Source: Athripsodes cinereus (taxonomy: Eukaryota > Arthropoda > Insecta > Trichoptera > Leptoceridae). Taken from it: DNA of 64,000 nt. Every line of letters starts with the position of its first letter. Positions within the stretch are counted from its first letter, which is position 1. The notes below the pieces were generated by a model. That model was not told where the DNA came from and searched no databases. It saw only the letters and a list, made by a program, of their open reading frames with translations. The stretch lies in the NCBI GenBank assembly GCA_947579605.1, contig OX388309.1, positions 22,387,071-22,451,070 on the forward strand, in the 5' to 3' direction. Positions 42,478-55,478 of this stretch are shown here, one piece after another. The translations under genes and the position numbers were made by a program.

Positions 42478-42660
42478 AAGCAGTGTGGCAAAGATATAAC
42501 GCTTTTACCTTTGAGTGACGAGGTTCTGGGTTCAAAAGCCTTATATAAATAAAGTAAGTAGGGGGGATCAGGTGAAAAGTGTTGGAATAAAATAGGGTTA
42601 AGTGGTGCGCACAAGAAGAGGCCTATAGCCAGCTCTCGATGGACATGGATTGAATAAGAA
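42478..42660 (+). repeat. SINE-like or retroelement 3' end with tRNA-like head
   Basis: AGTGTGGCAAAGATATAACG resembles a polymerase III A-box region. GAGGTTCTGGGTTCAAAAGC, 40 bp on, resembles a B-box. AAGAGGCCTATAGCCAGC further on recalls the 3' ends of insect RTE/SINE elements. It is diverged and single-copy here, so the call is tentative. Confidence 0.4.
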
Positions 42661-43565
42661 TCTAGTAGGTATTGAGTATGAATTCTGGTTTCTTTTAAAA
42701 AAAATATTGATAATGACATTATTACACAATATACCTGGATACTTAAAGGGGGAAGGATATCTATTTTGTGAATGAGGTCTAAGCTACGTTAAAAAATAAA
42801 CATTGCCCTACGTTTTGTTGAAATACAAAAGGTCGTAAACGTAAAGATTATTCCTTTAAGAATATAATGCCGTAATAAGGAGCTAACGTACCAAAGAATA
42901 CATCATTAGCAGTATAACATTACACAGCGTCATAATAGCGTTTTCCTCATTTTTAAACACGAGCAATTGCTATTTGGCTAAGATTGTAAAAACCTTAATC
43001 GCTATTGCCAAGGTAATACAACAACAATTTTAAGCATCTAATATTTTTCTTATATTTTTATTTGTGATCCTACGTTAAATAAAATAAATGTTATTATTTT
43101 TTTCAGTACTTATTTATTTTGAACAACAATACATTACCATTGCTTTAACAATTGAAAAATAAATACAAGGATGAACACAACAAATCTCAGCTTACGATGT
43201 TTCGAGTGGAATAGTCAACTATGTACCTACTTGGTACAAATAGTACTACCGCTTCGATCGGAGAATTTTATTGCAACAATTAAATTTATCACGGTTATAA
43301 ATCTATTTAAAATATATTAATTCTATCTTAAACGCTTTGGGTTCAGATTGTATCATTAGTAAGTACAGAGGTATCATTTAACCTAAACGAGACTATTCAC
43401 TTCTTTGAATATATTTTTTGAAATTGTTCTTTATAGCCGCATATTATTTAGGTTTTGTACAACCTTAAAATTCGATATCAGGTGGTGTTTTGTATATTCA
43501 CTATACAATGTAGAATGTCAGAATTCCTACTCCTGATAAGTGAGTATAATGATTGTCAAGCATAA
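42661..43565. other. no gene recognised
   Basis: AT-rich DNA with no supported feature. Confidence 0.45.
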
Positions 43566-43919
43566 TCTAGTATATAAAATTCTCGTGTCAAGGTGTTGGT
43601 TATCATACTCCTCCAAAACGGCTGAACCGATTTTGATGAAATTTTGTGTGCTTATCGGGTAGGTCTGAGAACCGGTCAAAATCTATTTTTCATACTCCTA
43701 AAAGTTAAGAATAGTCCACCTCGATTTTTTTATTATTTTTAGGAAAAGAAATATATTTTTTTTTTATAGTGAGTCATTAAAAAATATATACAGCATAAAT
43801 TTTCACCCTTCTACCATAAACCTTTATTTTTTTATAGCGATATTAGTACCTATATGGCAAATGTACCTTTATGGTATAATGTACATATATGGCAAAACAA
43901 CGTTTGCCGGGTCAGCTAG
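43566..43919 (+). mobile_element. non-autonomous Helitron, Lep1-like
   Basis: It starts TC after an A (43565) and ends CTAG before a T (43920), the Helitron signature of TC...CTRR inserted between A and T without target duplication. Diagnostic interior words are CTCCTCCAAAACGGCTGAAC, CGATTTTGATGAAATTTTGT, GGTAGGTCTGAGAACCGG and the 3' end CAACGTTTGCCGGGTCAG. These fit, from memory, the widespread Lep1-type insect family. It has no Rep/helicase coding, so it depends on an autonomous partner. Confidence 0.78.
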
Positions 43920-46568
43920 TTATTTTATAAAATAACTATCAAGGTACTGATGAAATTTAAGTAATCTTTGGTTGGTAAGTTTTTCATTGAATCCTTCCGC
44001 TTTTTTAATTGGGAGACTACAAAGAACCGAAAGTATTTTGTATATATAATCCTAGTTGTTTTATAGATTTTTAAATAAGTTCATGACACAATTTAGTACA
44101 AACATTTAGTAGAAAGGTTTTCCAAATATAACCAGCTGATAAACTCGTATATTTGTATACCTATTGACAACTTTGTATTGAGATGAGTTGTATAAGACCA
44201 TTGTAAAACCTGCTTTTGATGCTTCATAGTAATGAGAAAAATAATATTTGAATATTTCGAACAGGTATTTGTACTAATGATGTCAAAAAAATACACCGTG
44301 ATACGTATTAAAAGTCTACATAATTTTATAATCCCTATAATAAGCATAGTATTTTGTTGTTACAATTGGATATTATTAAGTAATAAAAATTTAAAATAAG
44401 TTCAGACTGGTTTCATAATACTTAGAATGCTTTATTGGAGTTAAGTTGTATTATAATAAAAATAACATACTCGTAGTAGGTATATCATGATAACATTTGT
44501 ATTGTGATAATTTCAAGTAATTTGCTTTTATTTGTGTTTATTCAGATAAGCATTCGTTTCATAATTTCCATATTTTATATAAGCATTGGTCATCGAAATA
44601 ACGACCTCACATTTCCTCCCAATAACAAAACGCCTAATAATACAACAACAACAATAATCAAAAACAATTTTTATTGTAGGAATAATAATAAAAAAATCCC
44701 TGTACTACTATCAATTACTGTGAATTCTTGGTCATTATTTTCCTTGTTAGAATAAATTGTTATTATACAAAGAAACTTCTCCCGTTGTACATATAACATG
44801 ACAATCTGTAAGTACCTATGTATTAATTCTGACGGATGTTTTAAACCAGATTATCAATGATATTATGATATATGTATGTAGATAAGAAAGTTATATCTAA
44901 TGGTATCTACAAGCGACTTATATACTTACTTTGATTGGCAGCTATTTTATCTTCATTCATTAGTACTTCCTCCGTTTTGATGGCAAGTAGGTACTACATA
45001 TATGACGTAGTATTTTATCATTGTACCTTGTTCTTTAATGTATGTACCTTCTTCGTAGGTATATTCTATCTTTTTATAAACGTCATGTCTTTTAATGGAT
45101 TTTCACACTACGTACTAGGTGTACCTAATACTATATTATGGAAGAATTTGTATTGTTCAAGATGTACTTAAATTATTATGATAAAATCATAATAATGCAA
45201 CACATTCACTTCAATTTCATACAAATTGTTTTCAAAAGACGTACCGGGTTGTAAGAAAACTCAAATTCGCTTAACACCACCACATATGCAATTTACTTAA
45301 TATTGTAAAAGTAGAGTAAGTTGCTATGTGAGTTGTTTATTGTTCTACTAATTTTTCATATTATTAATATAAGATACATAGGATTAGTATAATATGCATT
45401 GTTTATCCTCTAAGTTACCAGCAAACTGGGTAATGGTAGCATTAAACATAATATATTTAATAACATTCAAATGAATAGGTGGATTCCGTGAACAGTTACA
45501 GCTTTCAAATATTGTCAAATGTTAATAAGGTAATGTTGTACGGAAAACCATTGTAAACAAAACATTATCACGAAAAAATAGTAGGTATCATTTAAATACA
45601 TATTGGAAGTGATAAAATTAAATTACTTATAACAGTAGTATTCAATTTATTTTAAATAATTTGTTTTTTAATAATACGCACTAAATTATATTTCTTCAAA
45701 ATGAATAATTATTGTAAAACAAGTTATCATTTTTATAATAGGGATAAATCATTTTTTATACAGCTCATTGAGAATGAAACAATAACATAAACAATTTGAT
45801 AGCTAGATTATTATTATAATTTTTATGTTCAATTGTAAATTTATTATTTTTATCTAACGATTAAACTACAAATTCGGTGCAGAGTAAGCAATTAACAAAA
45901 CTACGAAATTTGTTTTATTGATCATATAGTTTTTGAAATAATTGTAATGGAGGAATTGTAATGCATAATTATTGTTTTGTTTTTGTACTGATTTATTTTC
46001 ATTTACTATTTTTATTTATCATAATTTTAAATTCTGTTAACTGACATATTTTCTTTGTATTGTTTCAGGTACGTTACTTCCTACATTTGAAGCGGTGTTT
46101 GCTCAGATTTCACTATAAAGGTAGCTCTATTACTAATCTTTTTTGGAAAACAAGATCGAATTTGTGTAAAGTAATATTTTTTTTAATACAATAATTACAC
46201 GAACCTCTTCACAAAATGTCCTCAATGGATAGACAAAGAGTAAAGAACGCCAGAAAAAAATTCTTTCGTAAATATTACGTACATTTTACTTTGATTTCTG
46301 ATTCAGTGATTTTGCTATCAGATGTCCTTTGTTTTCAAAGGTTACACGGCAAATATATAAGCGCTATGAATTTCGTCTCTTTACCTATATGTACCAATAC
46401 GATATCTCCCTTGTGTGAAGTAGTCAGTAGAATTTTCGTAATTATACTAATCTCTATTTGTGCATACAGGTGTAGTTAGTATTTTTCAACCGACGGTTCT
46501 TGGTGGAAATTCACTGTCACTGTGGATATACTATAAATAAGTGTTTTATTTATAATTAATGCATGTGT
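43920..46568. other. no gene recognised
   Basis: 2.6 kb of AT-rich DNA. A polypyrimidine-AG followed by GTACG at about 46060-46075 looks like a splice acceptor, but nothing coding follows. Confidence 0.45.
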
Positions 46569-46578
46569 ATTGAATAAT
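46569..46578. repeat. target-site duplication of RTE-C, left
   Basis: ATTGAATAAT, identical to 46873-46882. Confidence 0.8.
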
Positions 46579-46872
46579 GGCCGGCGCACCCAGCAGAGAG
46601 CTGTAATCTCCGTAATACAGGAGAGACGATGGTCCTGGCTAGGACATGTTTTGAGAATGCCCAATGATAGTTGGCCAAAAAGAGCACTGTTCTTCCGTCC
46701 GCAAGGGTTCCGTCGGCCCGGGCGTCCCTCTTTCACAATACACCGTTCCTATGACAACGATATCAGAGCGCAGGGAATGTCGTGGAAAGAGGTCACTCTG
46801 AATGGAGGAGGCTGGTTTCTGTCCTGTGCTCCCGAGAGGGAGGACGTTGAGGGCGAGATGATGATGATGATG
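46579..46872 (+). pseudogene. RTE-C retrotransposon 3' end with 10-bp target duplication
   Basis: The best-preserved RTE-C copy. The plus strand reads RRTQQRAVISVIQERRWSWL, GHVLRMPNDSWPKRALFFRP, QGFRRPGRPSFTIH and RSYDNDIRAQGMSWKEVT, then loses the frame through a deletion of about 19 bp that RTE-C at 2500 lacks. It ends in a (GAT)n tail. ATTGAATAAT flanks it on both sides. Only about 100 codons of the polymerase C-terminus are present, so the insertion was truncated at birth. Confidence 0.88.
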
Positions 46873-46882
46873 ATTGAATAAT
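46873..46882. repeat. target-site duplication of RTE-C, right
   Basis: Second copy of ATTGAATAAT, directly after the (GAT)n tail. Confidence 0.8.
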
Positions 46883-47538
46883 AAGTATTACTAGATCTCC
46901 ATCAGACTTAAAAAAAATTAACACTAACTGACTTACAAAGATATCGTATTGCCCCAGAACAGACATTTGTCTAGTGGGGTATAATATATTCCATAATTTT
47001 GTTCTTTTGTTTGTTTGTGTTTTCTGTTTAGGAATAAATAAATTAAAAAAAGGAACGCTTTATAATTATTTTGTAAATTACCAATATTACGAATATTAAA
47101 GTAATCCTTTAAAACCGTCGCCTTTAATATTGTTAATACGACATAGTGTTGTCCAATTTCAGACAAAGTAATTGATTTAAATTATTTATTAATAATTTCC
47201 ATTGTAATCAAATTATATGTAGGTACAACGACAGAATTTGCTTATATTATTGATTTATTGTCATAATAATTCATGTATGCGTAGTAATAGTAATACCTTG
47301 TACGAGTACATTGTATTCGATTACAATATTAAATTATGTAATTAATATAATTATATCAATTATTATTATAGCATACCTACATAATAATATATTAACTATC
47401 AGACATACCTATATCTACATTTTCTATGAACTGTGTTATACCATTAACTAAGCATTTAAGATTAATGAATTAACTAGTAAATTAATTTTAGTTAAAATAT
47501 TAGTTAATTTTGTTTTTTTTCTTGTATTTTCTGTTTTG
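46883..47538. other. no gene recognised
   Basis: AT-rich DNA with no supported feature. Confidence 0.45.
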
Positions 47539-47600
47539 ACGTGGTTAGATGGAAGAAATCACTTTAAAGTGATAATCTCGCCATTGCAAATCATCACATT
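47539..47600 (+). repeat. short repeat shared with 58995-59035 and 59240-59275
   Basis: CGTGGTTAGATGGAAGAAAT is followed by the palindromic CACTTTAAAGTG and ATAATCTCGCCA. The first part is the complement of 59243-59273. The second matches the complement of 58998-59026, where it reads GGTGAGATTATCACT. These look like the two ends of one small element. Confidence 0.5.
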
Positions 47601-47699
47601 ATATTTTTTATGTAAACTGCTTTATTGATTTCGTTTTGTGTATGATGATGTGCAATTAGAATGAAATAAATAATTTTTAAATCAAGTCAATCTGAATTA

Positions 47700-47785
47700 T
47701 GACGGCATCTTCCACAAGAAGGATAGCCAGTGAACCATCTGCACCTAATAAATGTACAACTCGTCTTCTCCGTGTAAATAATAAT
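47700..47785 (-). repeat. TAG-family repeat, degenerate 3' end
   Basis: ATGACGGCATCTTCCACAAG, then AGGATAGCCAGTGAACC and CTCGTCTTCTCCGTGTAAAT parallel 55008-55085 in the same reversed orientation. Confidence 0.6.
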
Positions 47786-50234
47786 AAAATATACATACAG
47801 AATAGGTGGCACCTCATCCGAGTTCAGTATCTTGTATATTTTATTTTTAATCTCCGAATCTTTTTTTTTTATCCATTGTAACGATTGACTATAGCTTATA
47901 TTACATTTTCAAGAAAGTTACGAAGGTAATTTAACAGTTGACGAATGAACAATACCCGGTTAAATTTTTGGTTTACGGTGATGTATTCAATAAAATACGG
48001 TACCTATATAATATTGTACTACAGGTATTTGGTTTGGAATTGGTTTTTCATATGTATTATTTTAATGGTATTATTTTATTTCATTAATGAAAGTATATCA
48101 ATTACATTTATTATATTGTAACTAGTGTTTTTATTTCAACAATATTGTGTTTTCCCTCAATTTCTCAGAATAATTATGAAACTAAATTTAAGCTCATTGA
48201 GAGTATTTTTAATGGATAAATCAATGGAAGATAAAAGGAAAATATTGTAAATAAATGTATTCCTTCTATGGAATTGATAAATGTAACTTTAGTAAAAAAA
48301 TTAAGATGGTTTTTACAAAAGAATTTAAATTATTAATTGTACCTATCGATGTACACGCAGTAGAATTCCACAAAAAGACAAATTGTAACAAGTGTTTTTT
48401 TTCTACTTTTGATCATTTTGACTTATCAGATAATATTATCAATCGATTGATAATGACCTGATAAATCTAAAGACGTCTTCTCGTAATCAATTCTTTATAT
48501 GAGAAAGAAACACTTGTTTCAATTTACCTGACTGCGAATTCAAGTTGTTATCACAAAATTTTACATTTTCGTTTTATTCTTTTTTGATTGCAATTCATTC
48601 GGATTCGAGAAAATTATAATTTTGTAGGCATAAAATATGATGATTAGTGGTCATAAATTCCCGAAACAAAATAGTCATAATACAATTATTGTTTTAATAT
48701 GTTCATTAGTATAGTAATATTGCTATGTCATAATTGATTTCTGACAACTATTGGTACCTAAATGATTTTGATGTTAATTCATCAGTCAAATGAAACAAAT
48801 TCAATTATTGTGTATTAACAAAATATCAATTTTGATGTATGAGGGATTTAGGAAATTCACCGACATACAATTTTCCGAGAGGACGATTCGCCGACAAATA
48901 CAGGAAAACATTGTGCTACCATGCTCAGAAATTGTTTATATGGTATAAGAGGATACCATTTTTGGCGGGCGTCACATTTTTTGGGGCTGTTTTTTCTGGT
49001 GTATACAGAGTATATGACAGAACGTTCGAGTGATAGAGAATATCGAGAGGACCATTTGGTAAATATTGTGAGTAGGTACCTACCAACACAACATTTTTTT
49101 ACTGTGTCTAACATGACTTAAATCGAATAATCCTTTTTATTATATTTGAATGTGTATTTAGAAATATAATTATTATTTAGTTGTGTACCAACACACTTTT
49201 TATTACAAGTGAGACAGACTACATTATGTTGTGAACGTGAAAATCGTGTCAATAAAAGTTAAAAATAATCACGATGGATCTCATACCTCATCGCTGAACT
49301 ACATATATGTATAATGTTTTGAACGAGGTGTTTTATAAATACCTGCCTAAACAAGGTACTCGAAAACTTGTAAAAAATCAATAGTGTGCCTACTTAAATA
49401 GTTCATCGTCTACGTACGACGGACTATAAAACGTTTGCAGACAATTTTATGAAACAACCGTCTTCGTGTAATGAAATATTCATTAATGTATCTCGACAGA
49501 GTATCTATATGAAAACAGCATGAAAATAACAAAAGTATATTCTATAAAAAAATAAATACCAATCTCACCAAAAAATATTGACACAATGATTTAAGTTTGA
49601 TATTAATTCTTTTTATACTTTTATCACGCATTTACCATCACGCATGTATTCGGGCATAATATTCTAAAAACAGAATTAACAATAGGTATCACCCTTTTTT
49701 ATTTTCAGACTAAAATATAATATGTAAACGTGTAAGAAATTTATGATCTTTTTGTTGGTAGGTACCTATCATAAACCCTTAAAATAAGAAACCAAATTTG
49801 TTACCTATGTCTAAAATATAATATACCTAAATTTGCGGAACATTATTTTGGACACAATATTTTTATAAACATACTAAACTTATTGTCGTAATAAAAAAAA
49901 AAACGTAATAATATGTTGACTAATAATGATGTGAGGTAATAATATGGTTCATACTGAAGTTATAAAATTGTATTATTTATAAGGTTCAATACTAAGAGGT
50001 GAAGATATCGGCGAGCCACCAACCACATTAAGGTGTAACATGTTTATATTCAACATTATTGAATACTTTGTACTATAAATACTGAACCACATATCAGCTA
50101 TTAATTTATAGTACTACACAGCTGTTCAAAAAATATAATTTTGTTTTGGCAATCAGAAAATATCCACGGTAATTTTTTTTTAACATTTCGGCATCCACAT
50201 CATGTGGAACCCATTTTTTTTATTGTTGTTATTT
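47786..50234. other. no gene recognised; one odd ORF near 48839
   Basis: AT-rich. The stretch 48839-49121 is a little less AT-rich and has overlapping ORFs of about 64-85 codons on both strands, with no motif I know. A related word pair CCGAGAGGACGATTCG and TCGAGAGGACCATTTG occurs inside it. A weak inverted repeat (AACAAGTGTTT ... AAACACTTGTT) spans 48388-48520. Confidence 0.4.
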
Positions 50235-50335
50235 CAGTGGGGAAATCGTCATAGAAACCCAGGAGGCAGGCCACCTGGATAGTGCCGGACTCTTACCGGT
50301 TAAAACTCCACCTTCTCCTTGCAGATCATTTGGAT
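50235..50335. repeat. possible decayed retroelement fragment
   Basis: CACCTGGATAGTGCCGGACT and TTACCGGTTAAAACTCCACC stand out as GC-richer. The first phrase resembles CACCCGGATAGCGCAGAAG at 13999. Origin unknown. Confidence 0.3.
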
Positions 50336-53300
50336 TCTGAAATACGTATCATTTTCAAAACTCATACATACAGGCATTAATGAGATTAAATGAAGAAAAT
50401 ATCTTTCTCCTGTGAATATTATAATATAATGTTGCACTAATGGATATAAAAAATTATACTAATGCAGTTGATTTCGTTAGTCAGCTCGCTAGCGAACTAA
50501 CGGTTTGAATTTCAAAAGTTACAGTCCCTTAACAAGCACACATTTTGCGATGACAACTCCAATAATATTTCGTACATATTACAGACAATACGAGTGCCTA
50601 ATAATGAAAAAAACTTTTCACATCATGTCGCCAAAAATGCCATTTCTATTTTCTTGTTAGCACTAGATGTGTTACCATCATTGTCTCTGCTCATTTTCAT
50701 CACCCGTTTCACCACATTTGGTCCTTTTCATCTCCCCATTTTTTCTACCATCTACCCAATTCTCTCATTTTCTTCGTTATTTTTGAAATCATTTTATCTC
50801 GGCAAATTTATGACTATTTATATATCTACATATACATTTTTACTATCAAAATATTAACAAGTTTAATTATCCATGCTTTAAACATATGTCAATATAATTG
50901 GTTTCGTTTTTAAATTTACTTGTTTTAATAAATATAAAAATACCTTCATTATAATCTATTTCTTTTAATGTACATTTATCACCACGACACCTTTATATTT
51001 AATTATTTATTCATTCTGTATTGAACATTGATTACAAACAATTTCATAGAAGGTAAATCCCTGTGAATAAATCAATATACAATGGGAGAATTTATCGCTC
51101 ACACGCGATTTCTTCCAACTAACCCAAATAAATGGCACATCCACTGGCCATACTTCACGAAGTTCTGCTCAAAAATTAGACATTTGAGACGTACTTAAAA
51201 GTGGTTCATTCATATTATATGAATATATTTAATCACTATTTAGTGGGATATACTGTCTATATTTTTTACAGAACTAATACGGATGTCGAAAATACAATTT
51301 AGTCGATCGGATCAAAGAAATATAAAATTTTAAGTAACTGAATTAATTATTTACGGTGTACACATTTCGCTTTGTATTAAAAATGCTTAACGTGAATAAG
51401 TTATCAACATCTCAAAGAAGCTCCGCCAAAAATTGTCCCTGTGTTTTCAAAATAATAATACAGCACTCTTGACTCTCTCTACTCCTTCATTTGCCAAGTT
51501 AAAATTGTGATACTTTGTTCTTATCTCCCCAAAGAGCACTTCAAACAATATTGTAGACGGACTTATACTCTTCTTTCATCCCTTAACAAGGGATGTTGCC
51601 TGTTAACATTATATTTTGAACTACAGTGAATTTATTCTTTTTTTTGTAATATGTAAAAAGTTTGCAATATTAACTACTACATGTAGATTGTCTGTTCTTT
51701 GTACTCGTATTAATTAGAAGCAACCTGCATTGTCTAAGTATTTAAGTAGTGTTATTAAATACCCATAAATGCGGGCACGACAAGAATGCAAAAGTTATGC
51801 GAAGTTCAGTTACTTTAGTGAATGATAATAATTACATATTTTAGATTTTCCAGAAAATCGCTTCTTTGATGCTTGAAAATCTTCCAAATTAATCTGAATC
51901 AAACGTTCCATAGATTTTTCACGTGTTTTTAATATTGTTGAGATACTTTGACCAACATTTTATTAATTTGGTATTTGAAATATTTTTAGGAGCATTTTCA
52001 GTAGTAGAAATATCTGTAGTCTACGTGACACATTAGAAAAAATGGTCATGGCTAGATCATATTTCTTAAAATTACAACGATAAATGATAAAAAGAAGGCT
52101 ATTTTAAAGTCTGAAAAAATCAGGTGATTGAAAAGGTTTTTGACAACAAATTATTGACAATGAAGCTCTCCACTGCAGGTAAGATTCGTCCTGAACAGAG
52201 GATGATTATTTTTGTTCCCAAAGGGACAACATAGTGGAAAGACTAGATAGAGGAATAATAATAATAATAATAATGATTGTCAATGCCGGAACAGAAAAAC
52301 ACGAATATAAACTTACGCAAATTTAATAAACTTTAAATCATACTTGACGCTGAACTCCTGAGAGACGTGAAAATTATCTAAAATCTCACAATATGTAGGC
52401 ACGAAAAATTTCTGTTCTTGAAAGTTTTTCGTAACTGAACAACTTTTGAGAGTGATTATCTTTCAAATTTTATGAAATATTCAAAATACAATAAAGAAGC
52501 CTACTATGGTATTAAATAAAAATTATATAATATTTTAAAAATATAAAATTCCTTGAGACTAAAACATGAGGACAAAACTTTTTGAGAATTTAAAATTTAA
52601 CCTCTCGAGTTTTCATATATTTTACTCATAAATTGTCATAATACCTATATGTGTTCTTTAATCATCTTTTGCTACCTGCGCTTTTGAATACACATATTGA
52701 GATATTGGATAGTATTATTATTATACCTAAAACAAGGTTTAATTATTTTTGTAACAGTTAAATGCTACCAGTATATTATGAAAAAAAATGATTCGATTGA
52801 TTCATCAACGCTGCTGGTACAACCTTTATATTTTTTATGTACAAAAAAGAGTTCTAACATCCATTTAGATAGTCTTGTAATAGAAGTTAATACTATAAAA
52901 TTACCAGTGTTATTAATTATAATTACATCTGTTCGGTGAATGATTTCTATAGAACATCCTACAAGACCATCATACAAGAGAGTCATTATCTATTATATTA
53001 TTACTTATCTAACTATTTATCGTAATGGAAGGCGGTAGGAGATAGATCAAATTATCGTTGTCTTGATGGAAAAGTTTTTTTTTTGATAATGAACAGCGCA
53101 TGTGTATATTATGTCAGAGATCAAAGAGATTCATTGATTAGTAGCTTCCAAATCAACTTTATATTAAATCTACAGTGTAAAAATATCAAATTTTATGAAT
53201 AGGTACATACTTTAATAGGTACAAAAATACTACCATATGTATTTTTTCGTTGAAATTCAGTAGACATCTATAGTGCTTGGTACAAATTTTTATATGTGTC

Positions 53301-54126
53301 TAAAAAACATGTCTATTTTTATTTTAATAGTACCTATAAATCTTTTTTACTTCTGTATAATATTTACTATTAAAATTTAGGTATGTCCAATTATATAATA
53401 TTTTATTATTGTTGTATTCGTATTCGTCATGTGCACTCCCAATTCGCGGGATCTTTATCAGTTTATTTATTGATGATATTTCTAATGTTGATAATTATTG
53501 TGTAGACTATTTGTACTCTTTGAGACTCGAGAGACTTGAGGAAAAAACTCTATTTCTTTTTCAAATACTTCTGTTTTACATAAAATATAGCGGAATTTTT
53601 ATTAATACAAACAAACAGCTTTTACATTTTATATAGTACAACTTAAATATTACATTTTTCACAAGCTAGTGAGATAGTTTAAATATCTTCTTATGTATTT
53701 AGTCAGTTAGGTTAGTCGTTCTAAATATTTAGAATATTTATCAAGATAACGAAAAAAATAAGAAGATTATTATCATTTTAGTTATTTATTTTTCCTTTGA
53801 GAAATTATTTGAATTTTTCAGAAAAGACGATTTACTTTCTCTTTGAAAGAAATATAAAGTCTTTCCAATAAATGTTTATTTGTTTAAGTCACATTTTTAT
53901 CTCGTGTACTTACGTACTTTATTATGATGTTACTTCTACGAAATTTGTTATTTTTTTAAGAATATTTGAGAATATTATTAAAAAGTAGATACTAAAAAGT
54001 AGCTGTACAAAACATTATAATCATCTTTCTAGAACTGATAAGGTACTTCTGTTTTAATAACCTCTTTTCTCGGGGTAGAAGGACTCCTAAGAAGCAGTCC
54101 GCCTCGATTGAAAATTCAAAGTCTGT
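50336..54126. other. no gene recognised
   Basis: 3.8 kb of AT-rich DNA. An (AAT)n run is at 52256-52274, and a weak copy of the recurring motif is at 51581-51606. No coding character is seen in any open frame. Confidence 0.45.
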
Positions 54127-54348
54127 ACTACTATCCTATCACGGCATACCTGTCCCACAAGTGGGATAGTATTACCCAAGTTAATAAACTGTCCTGTCTT
54201 TGATGGCAAAAAATTAAGACATTCAGGACGAAAGACAAACCTCATCGCTGAATCAAAGATGTTTAATGCCTTTATTTTTTCAAACACCTGCCTTTTACAG
54301 GACATTGGAAATATTACGGAAAAAAAATCTTTATCGGGTAGCCACCCC
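54127..54348 (-). repeat. TAG-family repeat
   Basis: Nearly full-length, reversed: ATCACGGCATACC, CCCACAAGTGGGATAG, GACAAACCTCATCGCTGAAT, AAACACCTGCCTTTTACAGG, then TTACGGAAAAAAAATC and CGGGTAGCC. The 3' tail on this strand is at 54127. Confidence 0.75.
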
Positions 54349-54989
54349 ACAGAATTGAATGATCGAAGTGTATGTTAGCTATATAAAAAATCTTTTGATT
54401 TTTTGGTACTTAGGAAGTACAAAAAATTGAGCTTGTTTGAATGGTAAATCATTTTACTGTGAATACAAATTGGTTCGATTAAAAAGTCAAGATAAATAAT
54501 AGTTTTTAATTTATAACTACAAAAAATATTTAGTACTTATTATTATTTGTCGAGTTCAACATTAAAGTCCGCTACAGAAGTTTGTTATACTGCTAATTCA
54601 TCTTTGTCCATTCATCGCTTACCTGGGTGTAATGATGATTTGAGTTTTTTGATTGAGTTATGTGTTTCAATTAATTTTATACTGTGAATTTTAAACTCTG
54701 TTCAAACGTTAATGTTTTAAAAATTCTAAATTAATAGTACATGTAACATACTATCATGTTTTGAGAATTAACAATGAAATATGTTCAAAGTGAGCAAAGT
54801 TCTTTAGTCAACAAGCTTGACAGTGATTTGTGCTTTTATAAAAACTTTTCAAGTGACAACAACATCATAGTTTCGGAAAAAACAAAGTAAATCAAGCAGG
54901 AGAGTACACAGTTGTCAACCACATGTAATAAATATGCAGGTTAACGTATATTATGTATCAAAGCTTAAATGCAGACGCTTTCACGAACA
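54349..54989. other. no gene recognised
   Basis: AT-rich DNA between two copies of the TAG family. Confidence 0.45.
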
Positions 54990-55132
54990 TTGCTACTACA
55001 CACCATCACGGCATATCCCACAAGTGGGGTAGCCAGCAAACCTGCTGCATGAAATAAACATGCAAGCCGTCTCCTCTGTGTCAACAAAAAATTAAGAGAT
55101 TCTGGATGGATGACAAACCTCATCGCTGAATT
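54990..55132 (-). repeat. TAG-family repeat, 3' half
   Basis: TGCTACTACACACCATCACG, then GCATATCCCACAAGTGGGGT, GTCTCCTCTGTGTCAACAAA and GACAAACCTCATCGCTGAAT. It stops where the 5' half would begin, so it is 5'-truncated in the manner of a retroelement. Confidence 0.78.
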
Positions 55133-55267
55133 TGAGATTATTGTACTAAAATGAAAAAAATTAAAATTCCTAATTATTTTTTTTTGTAGTAAGGTATTTA
55201 ACTATAAAGATAGGATTCAACCTGAACATTTTGCCTTGGAAAAACATTCTAGATTAAATGGCTGCAG

Positions 55268-55478
55268 CAGGGCTACTCTTGACAAAACTAAACACGATCT
55301 TAATCTAGTCTTGATCTTGATCATACGACGCACGAAGTGACTATTGGCCAAAAATACACGCAAAACGATCGCGCGTTAGCGGTAGCGCGGTGTTTTTGAC
55401 CATAGTCACTTCGTGCGTCGTATGATCAAGATCAAGACTAGATTAAGATCGTGTTTAGTTTTGTCAAGAGTAACCCTG
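55268..55478. mobile_element. foldback element with long near-perfect arms
   Basis: The ends are CAGGGCTACTC and GAGTAACCCTG. Pairing continues inward with few mismatches for about 95 bp per arm (TTGACAAAACTAAACACGAT, TAATCTAGTCTTGATC, CATACGACGCACGAAGTGAC). The loop is small and GC-rich with GATCGCGCG. The CAGGG terminus is common in hAT-type elements, but an 8-bp target duplication is not evident; only GCAG/CAG-like bases repeat at the edges. Confidence 0.85.

Noticed and set aside
46050..46480. A host exon after a polypyrimidine-AG at about 46068 and the open frame from 46216
   Set aside because: No matching donor, conserved motif or coding composition. Such acceptor-like sites are common in AT-rich DNA.
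48839..49121. A small gene
   Set aside because: Overlapping frames are open on both strands with no recognisable motif and no second copy to test conservation.
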